A stretch of 64,000 bases of DNA, taken from positions 1-64,000 of the forward strand of contig NZ_CP046564.1 of the NCBI RefSeq assembly GCF_009818105.1, in the 5' to 3' direction. The notes below the pieces were generated by a model that worked only from the letters and a program-made list of their open reading frames with translations, searched no databases and was not told the DNA's origin. Within the stretch, counting starts at the first letter, position 1. Every line of letters starts with the position of its first letter. Below are positions 1-17,725 of the stretch, one piece after another. This stretch comes from Bacillus sp. N1-1. GTDB lineage: Bacteria > Bacillota > Bacilli > Bacillales > Guptibacillaceae. Position numbers and translations under genes: made by a program.

Positions 1-1353
1 TTGGATAACATCACGGATCTCTGGCAACAGGCTCTATCCGAAATCGAAAAAAAGTTAAGCAAGCCAAGCTTCGAAACCTGGCTTAAGTCTACTTCCGCAA
101 ACCGAATGGAAGGCGACACGATTATTATCACTGCCCCCAACGAGTTCGCTAGAGACTGGCTTGAGTCAAGATATTCAAGTTTAATAACGGAAACGTTGCT
201 TGAGCTGACCGGAAGTGAATTACAAGCTAAGTTCATTATTCCCCAAAATCAGTCCGATGCTGATTTGGATCTTGAACAAGCTATGAAAAAAAAGCCTAAG
301 GGAAATCCAGCTCAAGAAGAACACCCTCAAAGCGTGCTTAATTCAAAATACACGTTTGATACGTTTGTTATTGGATCTGGGAACCGCTTTGCGCATGCTG
401 CTTCTTTAGCCGTAGCGGAAGCACCAGCCAAAGCATATAATCCGCTTTTTATATATGGAGGAGTTGGGCTTGGAAAAACCCATTTAATGCATGCTATTGG
501 TCATTATGTGATCGAGCATAATCCGAATGCAAAAGTGGTTTATTTATCATCGGAAAAGTTTACAAACGAATTTATTAATTCAATTCGAGATAATAAAACC
601 GTTAATTTTCGAAACAAGTACCGTAACGTAGATGTACTACTGATTGATGATATTCAATTTCTGGCAGGAAAAGAACAAACGCAAGAGGAGTTTTTCCATA
701 CATTCAATGCTCTTCATGAAGAAAGTAAACAAATCGTTATTTCAAGTGATCGACCACCTAAGGAAATCCCTACACTAGAAGATCGACTTCGATCACGATT
801 TGAGTGGGGGCTAATTACTGATATTACACCTCCTGACCTGGAAACAAGGATTGCTATTCTTAGAAAGAAAGCAAAAGCAGAAGGTCTTGATATTCCAAAT
901 GAAGTGATGCTCTATATAGCCAATCAAATTGACACTAATATTCGTGAACTTGAAGGTGCTCTCATTCGTGTAGTAGCCTATTCTTCATTGATTAATCAAG
1001 ATATGAATGCAGACCTTGCAGCTGAGGCGTTAAAAAACATTATTCCATCTTCAAAACCGAGAGTGATTACGATTCATGATATCCAAACTGTCATAGGAGA
1101 TCATTTTTCAGTAAAACTCGAAGACTTTGCGGCGAAGAAAAGAACAAAATCTGTTGCATTTCCTCGTCAAATTGCCATGTACCTTTCGAGGGAACTTACC
1201 GATTTCTCACTTCCAAAAATCGGAGAAGAATTTGGTGGAAGAGATCATACAACCGTCATTCACGCACATGAGAAGATCTCGAAATTAGTGGATTCTGATC
1301 AAGCTTTTCAAAAGAAGCTACAAGATATCGTCGAGCAGCTAAAAAACGGATAA
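1..1353 (+). CDS. dnaA: Chromosomal replication initiator DnaA
   Basis: DnaA binds DnaA boxes at oriC, opens the duplex and loads the helicase. The 450-residue protein has the full family layout: an N-terminal helicase-interaction domain (about 1-80), a variable linker (about 85-110), an AAA+ ATPase with Walker A GGVGLGKT at 153-160 and Walker B LLIDDIQF near 212-219, and the C-terminal box-binding domain with GGRDHTTV at 412-419. The start is TTG at the first base of the window, so its ribosome site and the upstream half of the origin are not visible. DnaA boxes lie directly downstream. Identification is secure. Confidence 0.98.
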   Translation: MDNITDLWQQALSEIEKKLSKPSFETWLKSTSANRMEGDTIIITAPNEFARDWLESRYSSLITETLLELTGSELQAKFIIPQNQSDADLDLEQAMKKKPKGNPAQEEHPQSVLNSKYTFDTFVIGSGNRFAHAASLAVAEAPAKAYNPLFIYGGVGLGKTHLMHAIGHYVIEHNPNAKVVYLSSEKFTNEFINSIRDNKTVNFRNKYRNVDVLLIDDIQFLAGKEQTQEEFFHTFNALHEESKQIVISSDRPPKEIPTLEDRLRSRFEWGLITDITPPDLETRIAILRKKAKAEGLDIPNEVMLYIANQIDTNIRELEGALIRVVAYSSLINQDMNADLAAEALKNIIPSSKPRVITIHDIQTVIGDHFSVKLEDFAAKKRTKSVAFPRQIAMYLSRELTDFSLPKIGEEFGGRDHTTVIHAHEKISKLVDSDQAFQKKLQDIVEQLKNG

Positions 1354-1548
1354 GTCTCTTTTTGTGGATAGTAGTTAATAGAGTGTGTACAATTATCAAC
1401 AGTTACTAACACATTATCCACAGGTGGATAACTTGTCCGTTATGGGTTTGTGAACACTTATCCACACATTCACAGCCCCTACTATTAAGACTACGATTTT
1501 TTTAAGTAATAATTATATAATCTGGGTCATTTATTTAGGAGGTAAATT
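1354..1548. other. oriC: oriC segment between dnaA and dnaN (DnaA boxes and unwinding element)
   Basis: Exact DnaA boxes TTATCCACA lie at 1414-1422 and 1458-1466. One-mismatch boxes lie at 1363-1371 (TGTGGATAG), 1393-1401 (TTATCAACA) and 1423-1431 (GGTGGATAA, reverse). A short C-rich step (about 1476-1480) and then TACTATTAAGACTACGAT and an AT-rich tract to about 1520 follow, which matches the arrangement of boxes, GC step and DnaA-trio repeats described for the B. subtilis unwinding element. The upstream origin half would lie before position 1. Function as part of the origin is inferred from this match. Confidence 0.85.
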
Positions 1549-2691
1549 ATGCGTTTCAAGATCGAAAGAGATTATCTAGTATCAAGCGTATCTGATGTAA
1601 TGAAAGCAGTGTCTTCAAGAACAACTATACCGATTCTTACGGGGATTAAAATTGTAGCAAGTGATGAAGGCGTAACGTTAACAGGTTCTGACTCAGATAT
1701 TTCAATCGAATGTTTCATTCCCTCAGAAGAAAATGATAAACAAATTGTTGAAATCTCTCAGATGGGAAGTATCGTACTTCAAGCTCGGTTCTTTTCTGAT
1801 ATCGTTAAAAAGCTACCAGGTGATCAGGTTGAGATCGAAGTACACGATAGTTTAACAACAAGAATCCGTTCAGGTTCTTCAGAATTCAACTTAAACGGTT
1901 TGGATCCTGAAGAATACCCTCGTTTGCCTGAAGTAGAAGCACAAGAAGGTTTTCAGATCCAGGCAGACTTACTAAAAAACATTATTAGGCAAACTGTATT
2001 TGCTGTTTCTACATCAGAAACTAGACCGGTGTTAACAGGTGTAAACTGGAAGCTAGAAGATGGGGAACTTAACTGTACTGCTACAGATAGTCATAGACTT
2101 GCACTTCGCACAGTTAAAGTTGAACCGAATGGTAATGACCTTTCGTTTTCAAATGTAGTGATTCCAGGGAAAAGCCTAAGTGAGCTTTCTAAAATCATTG
2201 ATGATAACGAAGAACTTGTTGATATTACGGTGACTGAAAATCAAATATTGTTCAAATCAAATCACATTCTTTTCTTCTCAAGACTTCTTGATGGGAACTA
2301 TCCAGATACAAGCCGATTGATTCCAAATGAAAGTAAAACAAACGTAACAGTTTCTGCAAAAGAATTGTTACAAGCAATCGATCGTGCATCAGTATTAGCA
2401 CGAGAAGGAAGAAATAACGTAGTAAAACTCGCGAGCCTTGAAGAGTCAACGCTGGAGATTTCATCAAATTCGCCTGAAATTGGGAAAGTTATTGAACAAG
2501 TACAATCACATTCTTTTGATGGTGAGGAACTTAAGATTTCATTTAGTGCAAAGTACATGATGGATGCTTTAAGGTCAATGGACTCTAACGAAGTAAATAT
2601 TAGCTTCACTGGGGCTATGAGACCGTTCTTAATTAAACCAATTGAAGGTGCTGCGATTATGCAGTTAATCCTCCCTGTCCGAACTTATTAA
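1549..2691 (+). CDS. dnaN: DNA polymerase III beta sliding clamp
   Basis: The beta clamp is the ring that tethers the replicative polymerase to DNA and recruits repair factors. The protein has 380 residues, normal for the family, starts MRFKIERDYL and ends with the typical LILPVRTY tail. AGGAGGT at 1537-1543 places the ATG at 1549. It follows dnaA and the box cluster as in B. subtilis, and a hairpin with a T-run follows. Nothing unusual is seen. Confidence 0.98.
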   Translation: MRFKIERDYLVSSVSDVMKAVSSRTTIPILTGIKIVASDEGVTLTGSDSDISIECFIPSEENDKQIVEISQMGSIVLQARFFSDIVKKLPGDQVEIEVHDSLTTRIRSGSSEFNLNGLDPEEYPRLPEVEAQEGFQIQADLLKNIIRQTVFAVSTSETRPVLTGVNWKLEDGELNCTATDSHRLALRTVKVEPNGNDLSFSNVVIPGKSLSELSKIIDDNEELVDITVTENQILFKSNHILFFSRLLDGNYPDTSRLIPNESKTNVTVSAKELLQAIDRASVLAREGRNNVVKLASLEESTLEISSNSPEIGKVIEQVQSHSFDGEELKISFSAKYMMDALRSMDSNEVNISFTGAMRPFLIKPIEGAAIMQLILPVRTY

Positions 2692-2714
2692 ATTCTAACA
2701 AGGTGTTACCTATG

Positions 2715-2752
2715 GCCATTGAGAAGTTTTTCTTCCAGTGGCTTTTTTTTTT
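2715..2752 (+). terminator. Intrinsic terminator after dnaN
   Basis: Imperfect stem 2715-2726 with 2732-2742 followed by ten T residues (2743-2752). It separates dnaA-dnaN from the rlbA-recF-gyrase genes. Confidence 0.75.
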
Positions 2753-2877
2753 GCTTTTTATGAAATTTCCACTCGATTATTCATGCGTTATAATAAAAAA
2801 AGAGTTATAATAAACTATTGTCATCCTTCAGACTCTATATAGTAAGATAGAGCAGGAGGAAAATGAGGTGAACGAAC

Positions 2878-3090
2878 ATGAATGAAATTAAACTAATTAA
2901 AGAATACATCACTCTTGGACAACTTCTTCAAGAAGCAGGAGTGATCAATACAGGCGGAATGGCAAAGTGGTTCCTGTCAGAGTATGAGGTCTATGTAAAC
3001 GGAGAATTAGAAGACCGACGTGGCAGAAAACTCTACAAAAAGGATACAGTTATGATTCCTGGCGTAGGAGAGTTTGTTGTATCTAGCTGA
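2878..3090 (+). CDS. rlbA: Small S4-domain RNA-binding protein YaaA/RlbA
   Basis: A 70-residue protein that is nearly all S4-like RNA-binding fold ([12 protein letters not shown] at the start, [15 protein letters not shown] in the middle). The B. subtilis orthologue between dnaN and recF has been linked to ribosome assembly; that role is taken from the family. The ATG at 2878 follows GAGGTG (2865-2870) by seven bases; the nearer GTG is out of frame. The gene ends 14 bp before recF and is probably co-transcribed with it. Confidence 0.9.
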   Translation: MNEIKLIKEYITLGQLLQEAGVINTGGMAKWFLSEYEVYVNGELEDRRGRKLYKKDTVMIPGVGEFVVSS

Positions 3091-3104
3091 ATGGGGGTTT
3101 CCCG

Positions 3105-4223
3105 TTGCATCTAAACACATTAAAAGTAACGAATTATCGTAATTATCATAAGCAAGAACTTCAGTTTGAAAATAACGTAAATGTTTTTCTTGGCGAGAAT
3201 GCGCAAGGAAAAACAAATATCATGGAAGCCATCTATGTCCTTGCTATGGCGAGGTCTCATCGTACACCAAGAGATAAAGAATTAATCAATTGGGACGAGG
3301 AATATGCTAAAATAGAAGGTAGAATTGAAAAACGAAATGGTCCCCTCTCCCTCCAACTGGTTATTTCCCAAAAAGGTAAGAAAGCCAAGCTAAATCAATT
3401 GGAACAGCAGAAGCTTAGCAACTATATTGGTGCCATGAATGTTGTCATGTTTGCACCAGAGGATCTCAATCTGGTTAAAGGTAATCCTGGCGTTCGCAGA
3501 AGGTTTATTGATATTGAGATTGGCCAGGTTCAACCCGTTTACCTTTATCATCTGGGACGATACCTTAAACTTCTTCAGCAGCGAAACAGCTTATTGAAGA
3601 CGATGCGATATCAAAAGAAACCTGATTATGTCATGCTTGATATTTTGACCGAACAATTAATAGAAGCAGCTGCGAATATCTATTTACGACGAGTACGATT
3701 CGTTCAACTCTTGCAACAATGGGCTGAACCAATTCATTATGGGATTAGTAGAGGACTGGAAAAACTCGAAATCCATTATAATCCGACCGTTGAGGTATCA
3801 GAACCAACGGATTTGTCGAAAATAGTAGATGGATATAAGGAAAAGTTTGATAAAATTAAAGAGAGAGAAGTTGAGCGTGGCGTCACGCTCGCGGGACCGC
3901 ACCGAGATGATTTGTCGTTTTTTGTAAATGGAAAGGACGTTCAAACGTATGGATCCCAGGGACAACAGCGAACAACTGCTTTATCCCTGAAACTCGCTGA
4001 AATTGAATTAATTCATAGTGAAGTAGGCGAATATCCTTTACTTCTACTCGATGACGTTCTGTCAGAGTTAGATGACTTTAGACAGTCTCATCTTTTAAAT
4101 ACAATTCAAGGAAAAGTTCAAACGTTTGTGACCACAACGAGCGTTGAAGGCATCCATCATGAAACGCTTGAAAAAGCGACGACTTTTCAAGTCCAAGAAG
4201 GACTAATCGAAAAGGTGAAATGA
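3105..4223 (+). CDS. recF: DNA replication and repair protein RecF
   Basis: RecF is an SMC-like ATPase that helps load RecA at gaps together with RecO and RecR (recR is at 36965). The 372-residue protein has Walker A GENAQGKT at 30-37, an ABC-type signature ([18 protein letters not shown]) and Walker [13 protein letters not shown] in the C-terminal third. The start is TTG at 3105, preceded by GGGGG at 3094-3098. Its stop TGA is followed within ten bases by the remB start, so the two are almost certainly translated from one mRNA. Confidence 0.97.
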   Translation: MHLNTLKVTNYRNYHKQELQFENNVNVFLGENAQGKTNIMEAIYVLAMARSHRTPRDKELINWDEEYAKIEGRIEKRNGPLSLQLVISQKGKKAKLNQLEQQKLSNYIGAMNVVMFAPEDLNLVKGNPGVRRRFIDIEIGQVQPVYLYHLGRYLKLLQQRNSLLKTMRYQKKPDYVMLDILTEQLIEAAANIYLRRVRFVQLLQQWAEPIHYGISRGLEKLEIHYNPTVEVSEPTDLSKIVDGYKEKFDKIKEREVERGVTLAGPHRDDLSFFVNGKDVQTYGSQGQQRTTALSLKLAEIELIHSEVGEYPLLLLDDVLSELDDFRQSHLLNTIQGKVQTFVTTTSVEGIHHETLEKATTFQVQEGLIEKVK

Positions 4224-4232
4224 GGTGAAGTG

Positions 4233-4511
4233 TTGTTTATACACTTAGGAGAGGACGTTGTCGTCCAATCGAGAGATGTTGTAGGAATTTTTGATTGGCA
4301 AGTTATGGAGGAAGCAGAGATCACGAGTGAATTTTTGCATCGCCATCAAAAAGACAGGCTAGTAGAAGACATCGGTGGTGATTTAACGAAATCGATCGTT
4401 ATCACGACTGACACGGTCTATTTGTCTCCTTTATCTTCACTCACACTAAAAAGACGAGCATACACAATCTCAGACAGTGTGGAAGTTACATCAAATGGAG
4501 AATCATCTTAA
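4233..4511 (+). CDS. remB: Extracellular matrix regulator RemB (YaaB)
   Basis: A 92-residue DUF370-type protein (FIHLGEDVVV, then DVVGIFD, then SPLSSLTLKRRA). The B. subtilis counterpart in this position activates matrix genes; the role here is by homology and synteny. A GTG at 4230 lies only two bases after GAGGTG (4222-4227), so the TTG at 4233, five bases downstream and giving the family-like MFIHLGED N-terminus, is the better start. It is in the recF-gyrB operon line. Confidence 0.88.
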   Translation: MFIHLGEDVVVQSRDVVGIFDWQVMEEAEITSEFLHRHQKDRLVEDIGGDLTKSIVITTDTVYLSPLSSLTLKRRAYTISDSVEVTSNGESS

Positions 4512-4571
4512 AACCAGGTTGTCTGATCATCAGCAAGCTGAATTGAGTCTATCTTTGATAGAGAAATGTAG

Positions 4572-6509
<1,938 letters not shown>

Positions 6510-6514
6510 GAGAC

Positions 6515-6540
6515 AAAGGGGGATATCCCCCTTTTCTTCT
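6515..6540 (+). terminator. Terminator or attenuating hairpin between gyrB and gyrA
   Basis: Perfect palindrome AAAGGGGGATATCCCCCTTT (6515-6534) followed by TTCTTCT. The T-run is interrupted, so readthrough into gyrA is plausible. Confidence 0.65.
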
Positions 6541-6640
6541 GTTTCTATTAAGTGGTTCTTTAAAAGATGATTTAGAGTATCGAAAAGATCTTTAGCTAAA
6601 TGTTATGAGATGAACAAGAGTATAATTGGAGGTTTTCCGT

Positions 6641-9199
6641 ATGTCTGATATGGAAAGATCGAGAGTTAAAGAAATAAATATTAGTCAGGAAATGCGCACC
6701 TCCTTCATGGATTATGCGATGAGCGTTATTGTAAGTCGTGCTCTTCCTGATGTGCGAGATGGTTTAAAACCAGTACATCGACGTATTTTATATGCGATGA
6801 ACGACCTTGGTATGACTTCTGATAAGGCTTATAAAAAGTCTGCGCGTATTGTAGGAGAAGTTATTGGTAAGTATCACCCACACGGTGATTCAGCTGTATA
6901 TGACACAATGGTACGTATGGCTCAAGACTTCAGCTATCGTAATATGCTGATTGACGGGCATGGGAACTTTGGTTCTATTGATGGTGATTCAGCAGCTGCA
7001 ATGCGTTACACAGAAGCAAGAATGTCCAAGATTGCCATGGAAATGGTGCGAGATATTAATAAAGATACGATCGATTATCAGGACAACTATGATGGTTCTG
7101 AACAAGAACCAATCGTTCTTCCAGCAAGGTTTCCTAATTTACTTGTAAATGGTGCTTCAGGAATTGCAGTCGGAATGGCGACAAACATCCCACCACATAA
7201 TCTGGGGGAAGTAATTGAAGGACTTTTAGAACTAAGTAAAAATCCTGAGATGACAATTCCTGAACTAATGGAATTTATTCCTGGACCAGACTTCCCAACA
7301 GCTGCTGAGATTCTTGGACGTGAGGGAATTCGCAAAGCTTATACAACTGGAAGAGGTTCAATCATTCAGCGTGCAAAAGCTGAAATTGAGGAATTCAGCA
7401 ATGGCAAGAAAACAATCATTGTTTCTGAGCTTCCTTATCAGGTTAATAAAGCACGTCTTGTTGAGAAAATTGCAGAGCTCGTTCGTGATAAGAAGATTGA
7501 AGGAATCACCGATCTACGTGACGAATCTGACCGTACAGGTATGCGAGTCGTGATTGAAGTCCGTAAAGATGCAAATGCAAATGTTCTATTAAATAACTTA
7601 TATAAACAAACGGCACTTCAAACTAGCTTTGGTATTAACACTCTTGCATTAGTAGATGGACAGCCTAAAGTGTTAACTTTGAAAGAATGTCTAGAACACT
7701 ATCTTGAGCATCAAAAGGTTGTTATTAAAAGAAGAACGCAATTTGAGTTGAACAAAGCGGAAGCAAGAGCTCATATATTAGAAGGTTTGCGAATCGCACT
7801 TGATCACTTAGATGAAGTAATCAAATTGATTCGTGCTTCTGAGACAACAGATATTGCTAGAGAAGGCCTTATGACTAAGTTCTCCTTAAGCTATGAGCAG
7901 TCTCAAGCCATTCTTGATATGAGACTTCAGCGTCTTACTGGTTTAGAACGAGATAAAATCGAGTCTGAATATCAAGAGTTAATGAAGCGAATCGCAGAAT
8001 TAAAAGCTATTCTTGCTGATGAAGAGAAAGTTCTTGAAATCATCCGCGAAGAGCTAGCAGAGGTAAAAGAAAGATTTGCTGATAAACGTCGTACCGAAAT
8101 CACAGTTGGTTTCGATATGATCGAAGATGAAGATCTTATTCCTAAACAGAATATCGTAATCACTTTAACTCATAAAGGATATATTAAGAGATTGCCGATC
8201 GATACGTATCGAAGTCAAAAGCGTGGCGGTCGTGGAATTCAGGGGATGGGTACGAACGACGGAGATTTTGTCGAACACTTATTTACAACACTTACACATA
8301 ACACCATTCTGTTCTTTACGAATAAAGGTAAAGTATACAGAATGAAGGGATATGAAGTTCCTGAACTTAGTCGAACAGCAAAAGGGATCCCAATCATTAA
8401 CTTGCTCCAGATCGAAAAGGATGAATATATCACTGCGATTATTCCTATAGAAGAATTCGTTGATGATTGGTTCGTGTTCTTTGCGACAAAGCAGGGTGTT
8501 GTAAAACGTTCGCCACTTTCTGCTTTTGCGAATATCCGAAAAGGTGGACTCATTGCCATCAACTTTAAAGAAGATGATGAGCTAATGGGAGTTCGTCTAA
8601 CAAATGGATCGAAAGAGCTAATCATGGGAACAAAACAAGGGATGGCGATACGTTTCCATGAAGAAGACGTTAGATCTATGGGCCGAACAGCTACTGGTGT
8701 TAAGGGAATTACGCTACAAGAGAATGACCAGGTTGTTGGTATAGGTATTCTAGATGAAAATCAGGATGTCCTTATCGTCACAGATAAAGGATTTGGTAAG
8801 AGAACACCTGTCGAAGAATATCGCGTTCAAACAAGAGGCGGTAAAGGGATTAAGACGTGTAACCTTACAGAGCGTAATGGTGTGTTAACAGCTCTAAAAA
8901 CTGTCACACTTGAAGAAGAATGTATGATCATTACTGAGAGTGGTGTCATTATTCGTATAGATGTACAGGATATTTCTCAAACTGGAAGAAACACTCAAGG
9001 TGTGAGATTGATCCGTATCTCTGAAGGAGACTCTGTCGCGACGGTTGCGAAAGTTGAGATCAATGAAGAAGGCATTGAAGGTGAAGACATCGAAGAGTCT
9101 GAAGCTACTGATGGAATTGCTGAAGAAATCATTGATGTTGAAGCCGAAGAAGTCTCAGAAGATGACGAAAACAATGGTTCAACTACAGAAGAAGATTAA
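6641..9199 (+). CDS. gyrA: DNA gyrase subunit A
   Basis: Breakage-reunion subunit of gyrase. The 852-residue protein carries the catalytic tyrosine Y123 ([10 protein letters not shown]) and a quinolone-determining region with S84 and D88 (HGDSAVYD), so the usual resistance position S84 is wild type. The GyrA box appears as [10 protein letters not shown] near the start of the beta-pinwheel C-terminal domain. The last 40 residues are strongly acidic. GGAGG at 6628-6632 selects the ATG at 6641; an upstream TTG at 6626 would precede the ribosome site. A strong terminator follows. Confidence 0.98.
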   Translation: MSDMERSRVKEINISQEMRTSFMDYAMSVIVSRALPDVRDGLKPVHRRILYAMNDLGMTSDKAYKKSARIVGEVIGKYHPHGDSAVYDTMVRMAQDFSYRNMLIDGHGNFGSIDGDSAAAMRYTEARMSKIAMEMVRDINKDTIDYQDNYDGSEQEPIVLPARFPNLLVNGASGIAVGMATNIPPHNLGEVIEGLLELSKNPEMTIPELMEFIPGPDFPTAAEILGREGIRKAYTTGRGSIIQRAKAEIEEFSNGKKTIIVSELPYQVNKARLVEKIAELVRDKKIEGITDLRDESDRTGMRVVIEVRKDANANVLLNNLYKQTALQTSFGINTLALVDGQPKVLTLKECLEHYLEHQKVVIKRRTQFELNKAEARAHILEGLRIALDHLDEVIKLIRASETTDIAREGLMTKFSLSYEQSQAILDMRLQRLTGLERDKIESEYQELMKRIAELKAILADEEKVLEIIREELAEVKERFADKRRTEITVGFDMIEDEDLIPKQNIVITLTHKGYIKRLPIDTYRSQKRGGRGIQGMGTNDGDFVEHLFTTLTHNTILFFTNKGKVYRMKGYEVPELSRTAKGIPIINLLQIEKDEYITAIIPIEEFVDDWFVFFATKQGVVKRSPLSAFANIRKGGLIAINFKEDDELMGVRLTNGSKELIMGTKQGMAIRFHEEDVRSMGRTATGVKGITLQENDQVVGIGILDENQDVLIVTDKGFGKRTPVEEYRVQTRGGKGIKTCNLTERNGVLTALKTVTLEEECMIITESGVIIRIDVQDISQTGRNTQGVRLIRISEGDSVATVAKVEINEEGIEGEDIEESEATDGIAEEIIDVEAEEVSEDDENNGSTTEED

Positions 9200-9206
9200 C
9201 TTTTTA

Positions 9207-9236
9207 AAGAAGAGGAGAAATCCTCTTCTTTTTTTG
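9207..9236 (+). terminator. Intrinsic terminator after gyrA
   Basis: Ten-base perfect stem AAGAAGAGGA / TCCTCTTCTT (9207-9216 and 9221-9230), GAAA loop, then T-run to 9235. Confidence 0.9.
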
Positions 9237-9246
9237 TTGATTACTA

Positions 9247-9275
9247 TTGCAATAATAGATAGCAGATGGTAAGAT
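9247..9275 (+). promoter_or_regulatory. rRNA operon 1 promoter P1
   Basis: TTGCAA (9247-9252), 17-bp spacer, TAAGAT (9270-9275). Upstream of the stronger P2; tandem promoters are usual for Bacillus rRNA operons. Confidence 0.55.
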
Positions 9276-9347
9276 GTAATTCCGTCGCTTTGACGGTGTC
9301 TCCAAAACCTTATCAATCGGTTTTTTAAAAAAACTTTAAAAAAAGTG

Positions 9348-9377
9348 TTGACGAGATAATACATTAAATGATATATT
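9348..9377 (+). promoter_or_regulatory. rRNA operon 1 promoter P2 with downstream boxA
   Basis: TTGACG (9348-9353), 18-bp spacer, TATATT (9372-9377), preceded by an A/T-rich UP-like tract. The same elements and spacing recur at operon 2. A boxA antitermination sequence TGCTCTTTGAAAA lies at 9423-9435 in the leader. Confidence 0.8.
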
Positions 9378-9506
9378 AATTAAGTCGCCGATAAACAACG
9401 ACGAAAACGAAAGAAACGAATTGCTCTTTGAAAACTGAACGAAACGCCATGTAAGTAGTTGTTTCTACGGAAACAAAACATTGTTTTAAAAGCTAGATTA
9501 AGCTTT

Positions 9507-14288
<4,782 letters not shown>

Positions 14289-14292
14289 AAAA

Positions 14293-14414
14293 CGAAAAGC
14301 GAAGTAAGCCGTTTAAATCCGACAAGCGTTGGAAGCTTTTGAATCAGACGCGCTTTTTGCGTCAGAATCAAAAGGTGAAACGATCGAGGATTTGGCTTAC
14401 GTAGCTGGACATAT
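14293..14414 (-). repeat. Inverted solo copy of the 120-bp hairpin element, in the 23S-5S spacer
   Basis: Absent from the same spacer of operon 2. Read on the minus strand it carries GGATTTAAACGGCTTACTTC and GCTTTTCG, the same terminal box as the array at 25853-26363, preceded by CTTCCAACGCTTGTC as in array unit 1. Pairing: outer stem 14304-14310 with 14394-14400, next stem 14315-14320 with 14388-14393, inner stem 14336-14351 with 14359-14374 (14 of 16 pairs) around an A-rich loop. It would be transcribed in the pre-rRNA. Confidence 0.8.
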
Positions 14415-14466
14415 TATTGGAATACGTTGTGCGTGCTATCTAGTTTTCAGGGAATACCCTGTAAAG

Positions 14467-14583
<117 letters not shown>

Positions 14584-14593
14584 AAAGAAGAAA

Positions 14594-14624
14594 GGCGAGA
14601 GACCGAATGGTTTCTCGCTTTTTT
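14594..14624 (+). terminator. rRNA operon 1 terminator, first copy
   Basis: Stem GCGAGAGACC / GGTTTCTCGC (14595-14604 and 14609-14618) with a T-run. The same hairpin recurs at 14908-14938 and 43341-43371. Confidence 0.9.
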
Positions 14625-14677
14625 GTATGGTTTTGTATATTCATTATTTGTTCTATCTTTTTGATTGTGTCAATCGA

Positions 14678-14797
14678 CTTCTTCGAAAGCTACGTAGGGG
14701 TGGGAGAAGCAAGAAATTCGAGGAAGCAAGTGATGTCAGACCGGAGTGGATATTTGAAGATCCATGAGGATCTGGCAGCGCGCAGCTGACGAAGAAG
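14678..14797. repeat. 120-bp element bounded by 14-bp inverted repeats
   Basis: Left arm CTTCTTCGAAAGCT (14678-14691) and right arm AGCTGACGAAGAAG (14784-14797) are complementary except for the two central bases. A second hairpin AGATCC-ATGA-GGATCT lies inside near 14759-14774. It sits between the intact 5S and the truncated 5S and is missing after operon 2. It has no convincing coding frame. It may be a non-autonomous mobile or hairpin element; that is inference. Confidence 0.55.
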
Positions 14798-14823
14798 TTC
14801 GCCGCTTATCGCGCCCCGTATGA

Positions 14824-14897
14824 GAACACGGAAGTTAAGCTCTAGCGCCGATGGTAGTTGGGGGATCTCCCCCTGCAAGAGTAGGACGTCGCTGGGC
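14824..14897 (+). pseudogene. Truncated 5S rRNA copy
   Basis: The 3' two-thirds of 5S (GAACACGGAAGTTAAGC onward to GCTGGGC) is repeated with a two-base deletion (CTCTAGCGCC for CTCTTCAGCGCC), and the 5' strand of helix I is missing, so it cannot fold as 5S. It is followed by a second copy of the operon terminator and by the flank shared with operon 2, which suggests unequal recombination. Confidence 0.85.
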
Positions 14898-14907
14898 AAA
14901 GATGAAA

Positions 14908-14938
14908 GGCGAGAGACCAAACGGTTTCTCGCTTTTTT
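14908..14938 (+). terminator. rRNA operon 1 terminator, second copy
   Basis: Stem GCGAGAGACC (14909-14918) with GGTTTCTCGC (14923-14932) and T-run; duplicate of the terminator at 14594. Confidence 0.85.
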
Positions 14939-14991
14939 GTATGGTTTTATGGGTGAGTTTTTACTAGCTCAAAGCCCTCATTCATCACGTT

Positions 14992-15079
14992 CGCGGAATT
15001 AATCTCAAATTCGCGGAAATATCATGCGAAAGCGCGGAATAAATCCGGTTTTCGCGGAAATATCTAAAAGATCGCGGAA
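14992..15079 (+). repeat. Phased CGCGGAA array downstream of rRNA operon 1
   Basis: Five CGCGGAA heptamers at 14992, 15012, 15033, 15053 and 15073, spaced 20, 21, 20 and 20 bp, with A/T-rich spacers. About 140 bp here (14939-15080) match the flank of operon 2 almost exactly. No open frame fits. Function unknown. Confidence 0.8.
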
Positions 15080-15126
15080 AAAGCATCGAAAGATACGGAT
15101 TTCGTTAACTGCCTTCTGCCATATCA

Positions 15127-16089
15127 TTATTTTCCTCTCTGATCTAGAAAGCCATAAAGCAATTTCGGAATCTTTTTAGAAGTTACCTCAAGAAAATGAA
15201 GAATAAAAGGTAGATCTGATGACTCCTGTGTATGAAACAAATCCCCCCACCATTCCGTCTCGTATCGACAAATCATGCTCAAATTATATAAAACCAGATA
15301 GTGTACCATTACTTCTGTAATAGAATTGTACTGGTTTCTTTCTGCAGGGAGATACAGGCCGCCCCTATCATAGAGGAAAGGACGCTCTTGTAACTCTACT
15401 TTGGGCTCTCTGTGAACTTGTAAAGTTATGAAGTCACGATGCTGTCCTAGGATTTTTACTGAACACAACCCCTGCTGCTGAAGATAAGATTCCAAACGTT
15501 CAACAGTCATGTTTAGAGAATCAAGAATACTTGAATGAACCGTAAATGAATTGGGAGTAAGGGGGGTCATATGATAATTTGTTCGCTTCCCATTTAGTTT
15601 CTCAAATAACGGACCAATCTCAGGTATAAGGGATAGAAGATCTTCCATTTTATACTTTTCCCCTTCGACCTGTTTCACATGAAACATTTTCCTTGAAAAG
15701 TATTCAAAGAGTCCATTTTTTTGACCCTTCACCTCATCTTGCAAAAAAGCATAATGGCGCTTTTTTCGTTTTCTAGATGTTACTCCGTGGGCAAGTACAT
15801 GGGTATCCCCGGGATAATTCGGATCAATCGTAATGAGACAAGCTTTTAACAGTTGAATCATCCCATAGAAAAGAAGGATCGGTTTTAACTCGGCATCGGC
15901 CATTTCAGCATGTCGATAGTAGCGATCTCCATATTCAATAAAGTACATAAAACGATAGCAGGTGTCGTAGCTTTTTCGTTCTGCATCTGGAAGTTCAATC
16001 TTAGAATAACATTCCTTTAAATATTGCTGAACATATGAGGCAGAGTGATAAGCTAAGTTGGCAGAGTGTTGATGTCCAGAATATCCCAT
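15127..16089 (-). CDS. yaaC: YaaC-like protein
   Basis: A 320-residue protein of the YaaC family, found upstream of and divergent from guaB in Bacillus; the family has no established function. No signal peptide or clear membrane segment is visible, and it is moderately rich in tyrosine and charged residues. GGAGG (plus-strand complement 16096-16100) lies six bases before the ATG at 16089, so this start is preferred over a TTG nine codons upstream. Identification rests on synteny and general resemblance. Confidence 0.8.
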   Translation of the reverse strand: MGYSGHQHSANLAYHSASYVQQYLKECYSKIELPDAERKSYDTCYRFMYFIEYGDRYYRHAEMADAELKPILLFYGMIQLLKACLITIDPNYPGDTHVLAHGVTSRKRKKRHYAFLQDEVKGQKNGLFEYFSRKMFHVKQVEGEKYKMEDLLSLIPEIGPLFEKLNGKRTNYHMTPLTPNSFTVHSSILDSLNMTVERLESYLQQQGLCSVKILGQHRDFITLQVHREPKVELQERPFLYDRGGLYLPAERNQYNSITEVMVHYLVLYNLSMICRYETEWWGDLFHTQESSDLPFILHFLEVTSKKIPKLLYGFLDQRGK

Positions 16090-16132
16090 AGGAACCCTCC
16101 ATGTTTGATAATTCAAACTTATTCTATCTTTC

Positions 16133-16138
16133 TTGACA
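16133..16138 (+). promoter_or_regulatory. Possible guaB -35 element
   Basis: TTGACA at 16133-16138 in the yaaC-guaB divergent gap. The -10 is not clear (TAAGCT at 17 bp), so this is tentative. Confidence 0.35.
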
Positions 16139-16190
16139 GTAGTTTAACCAATTGATAAGCTACTAATAAAATTTCGGACAATTCGATTAG

Positions 16191-17663
<1,473 letters not shown>

Positions 17664-17725
17664 ATAGGGCTTTAGACGGAAGTTATAACAGCTGTGTGAC
17701 AAAAACAACCGAATATATTCGAAAA

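Noticed and set aside
7087..8625. Minus-strand open frames within gyrA (82-128 codons)
   Set aside because: They follow codon bias of the gyrA frame, have serine-rich antisense composition and no ribosome site.
14824..14897. A second functional 5S gene
   Set aside because: The 5' third is missing and there is an internal two-base deletion.
14992..15079. CRISPR-like array from CGCGGAA repeats at 20-21 bp
   Set aside because: The repeat is only 7 bp and the near-identical copy after operon 2 has the same spacers.
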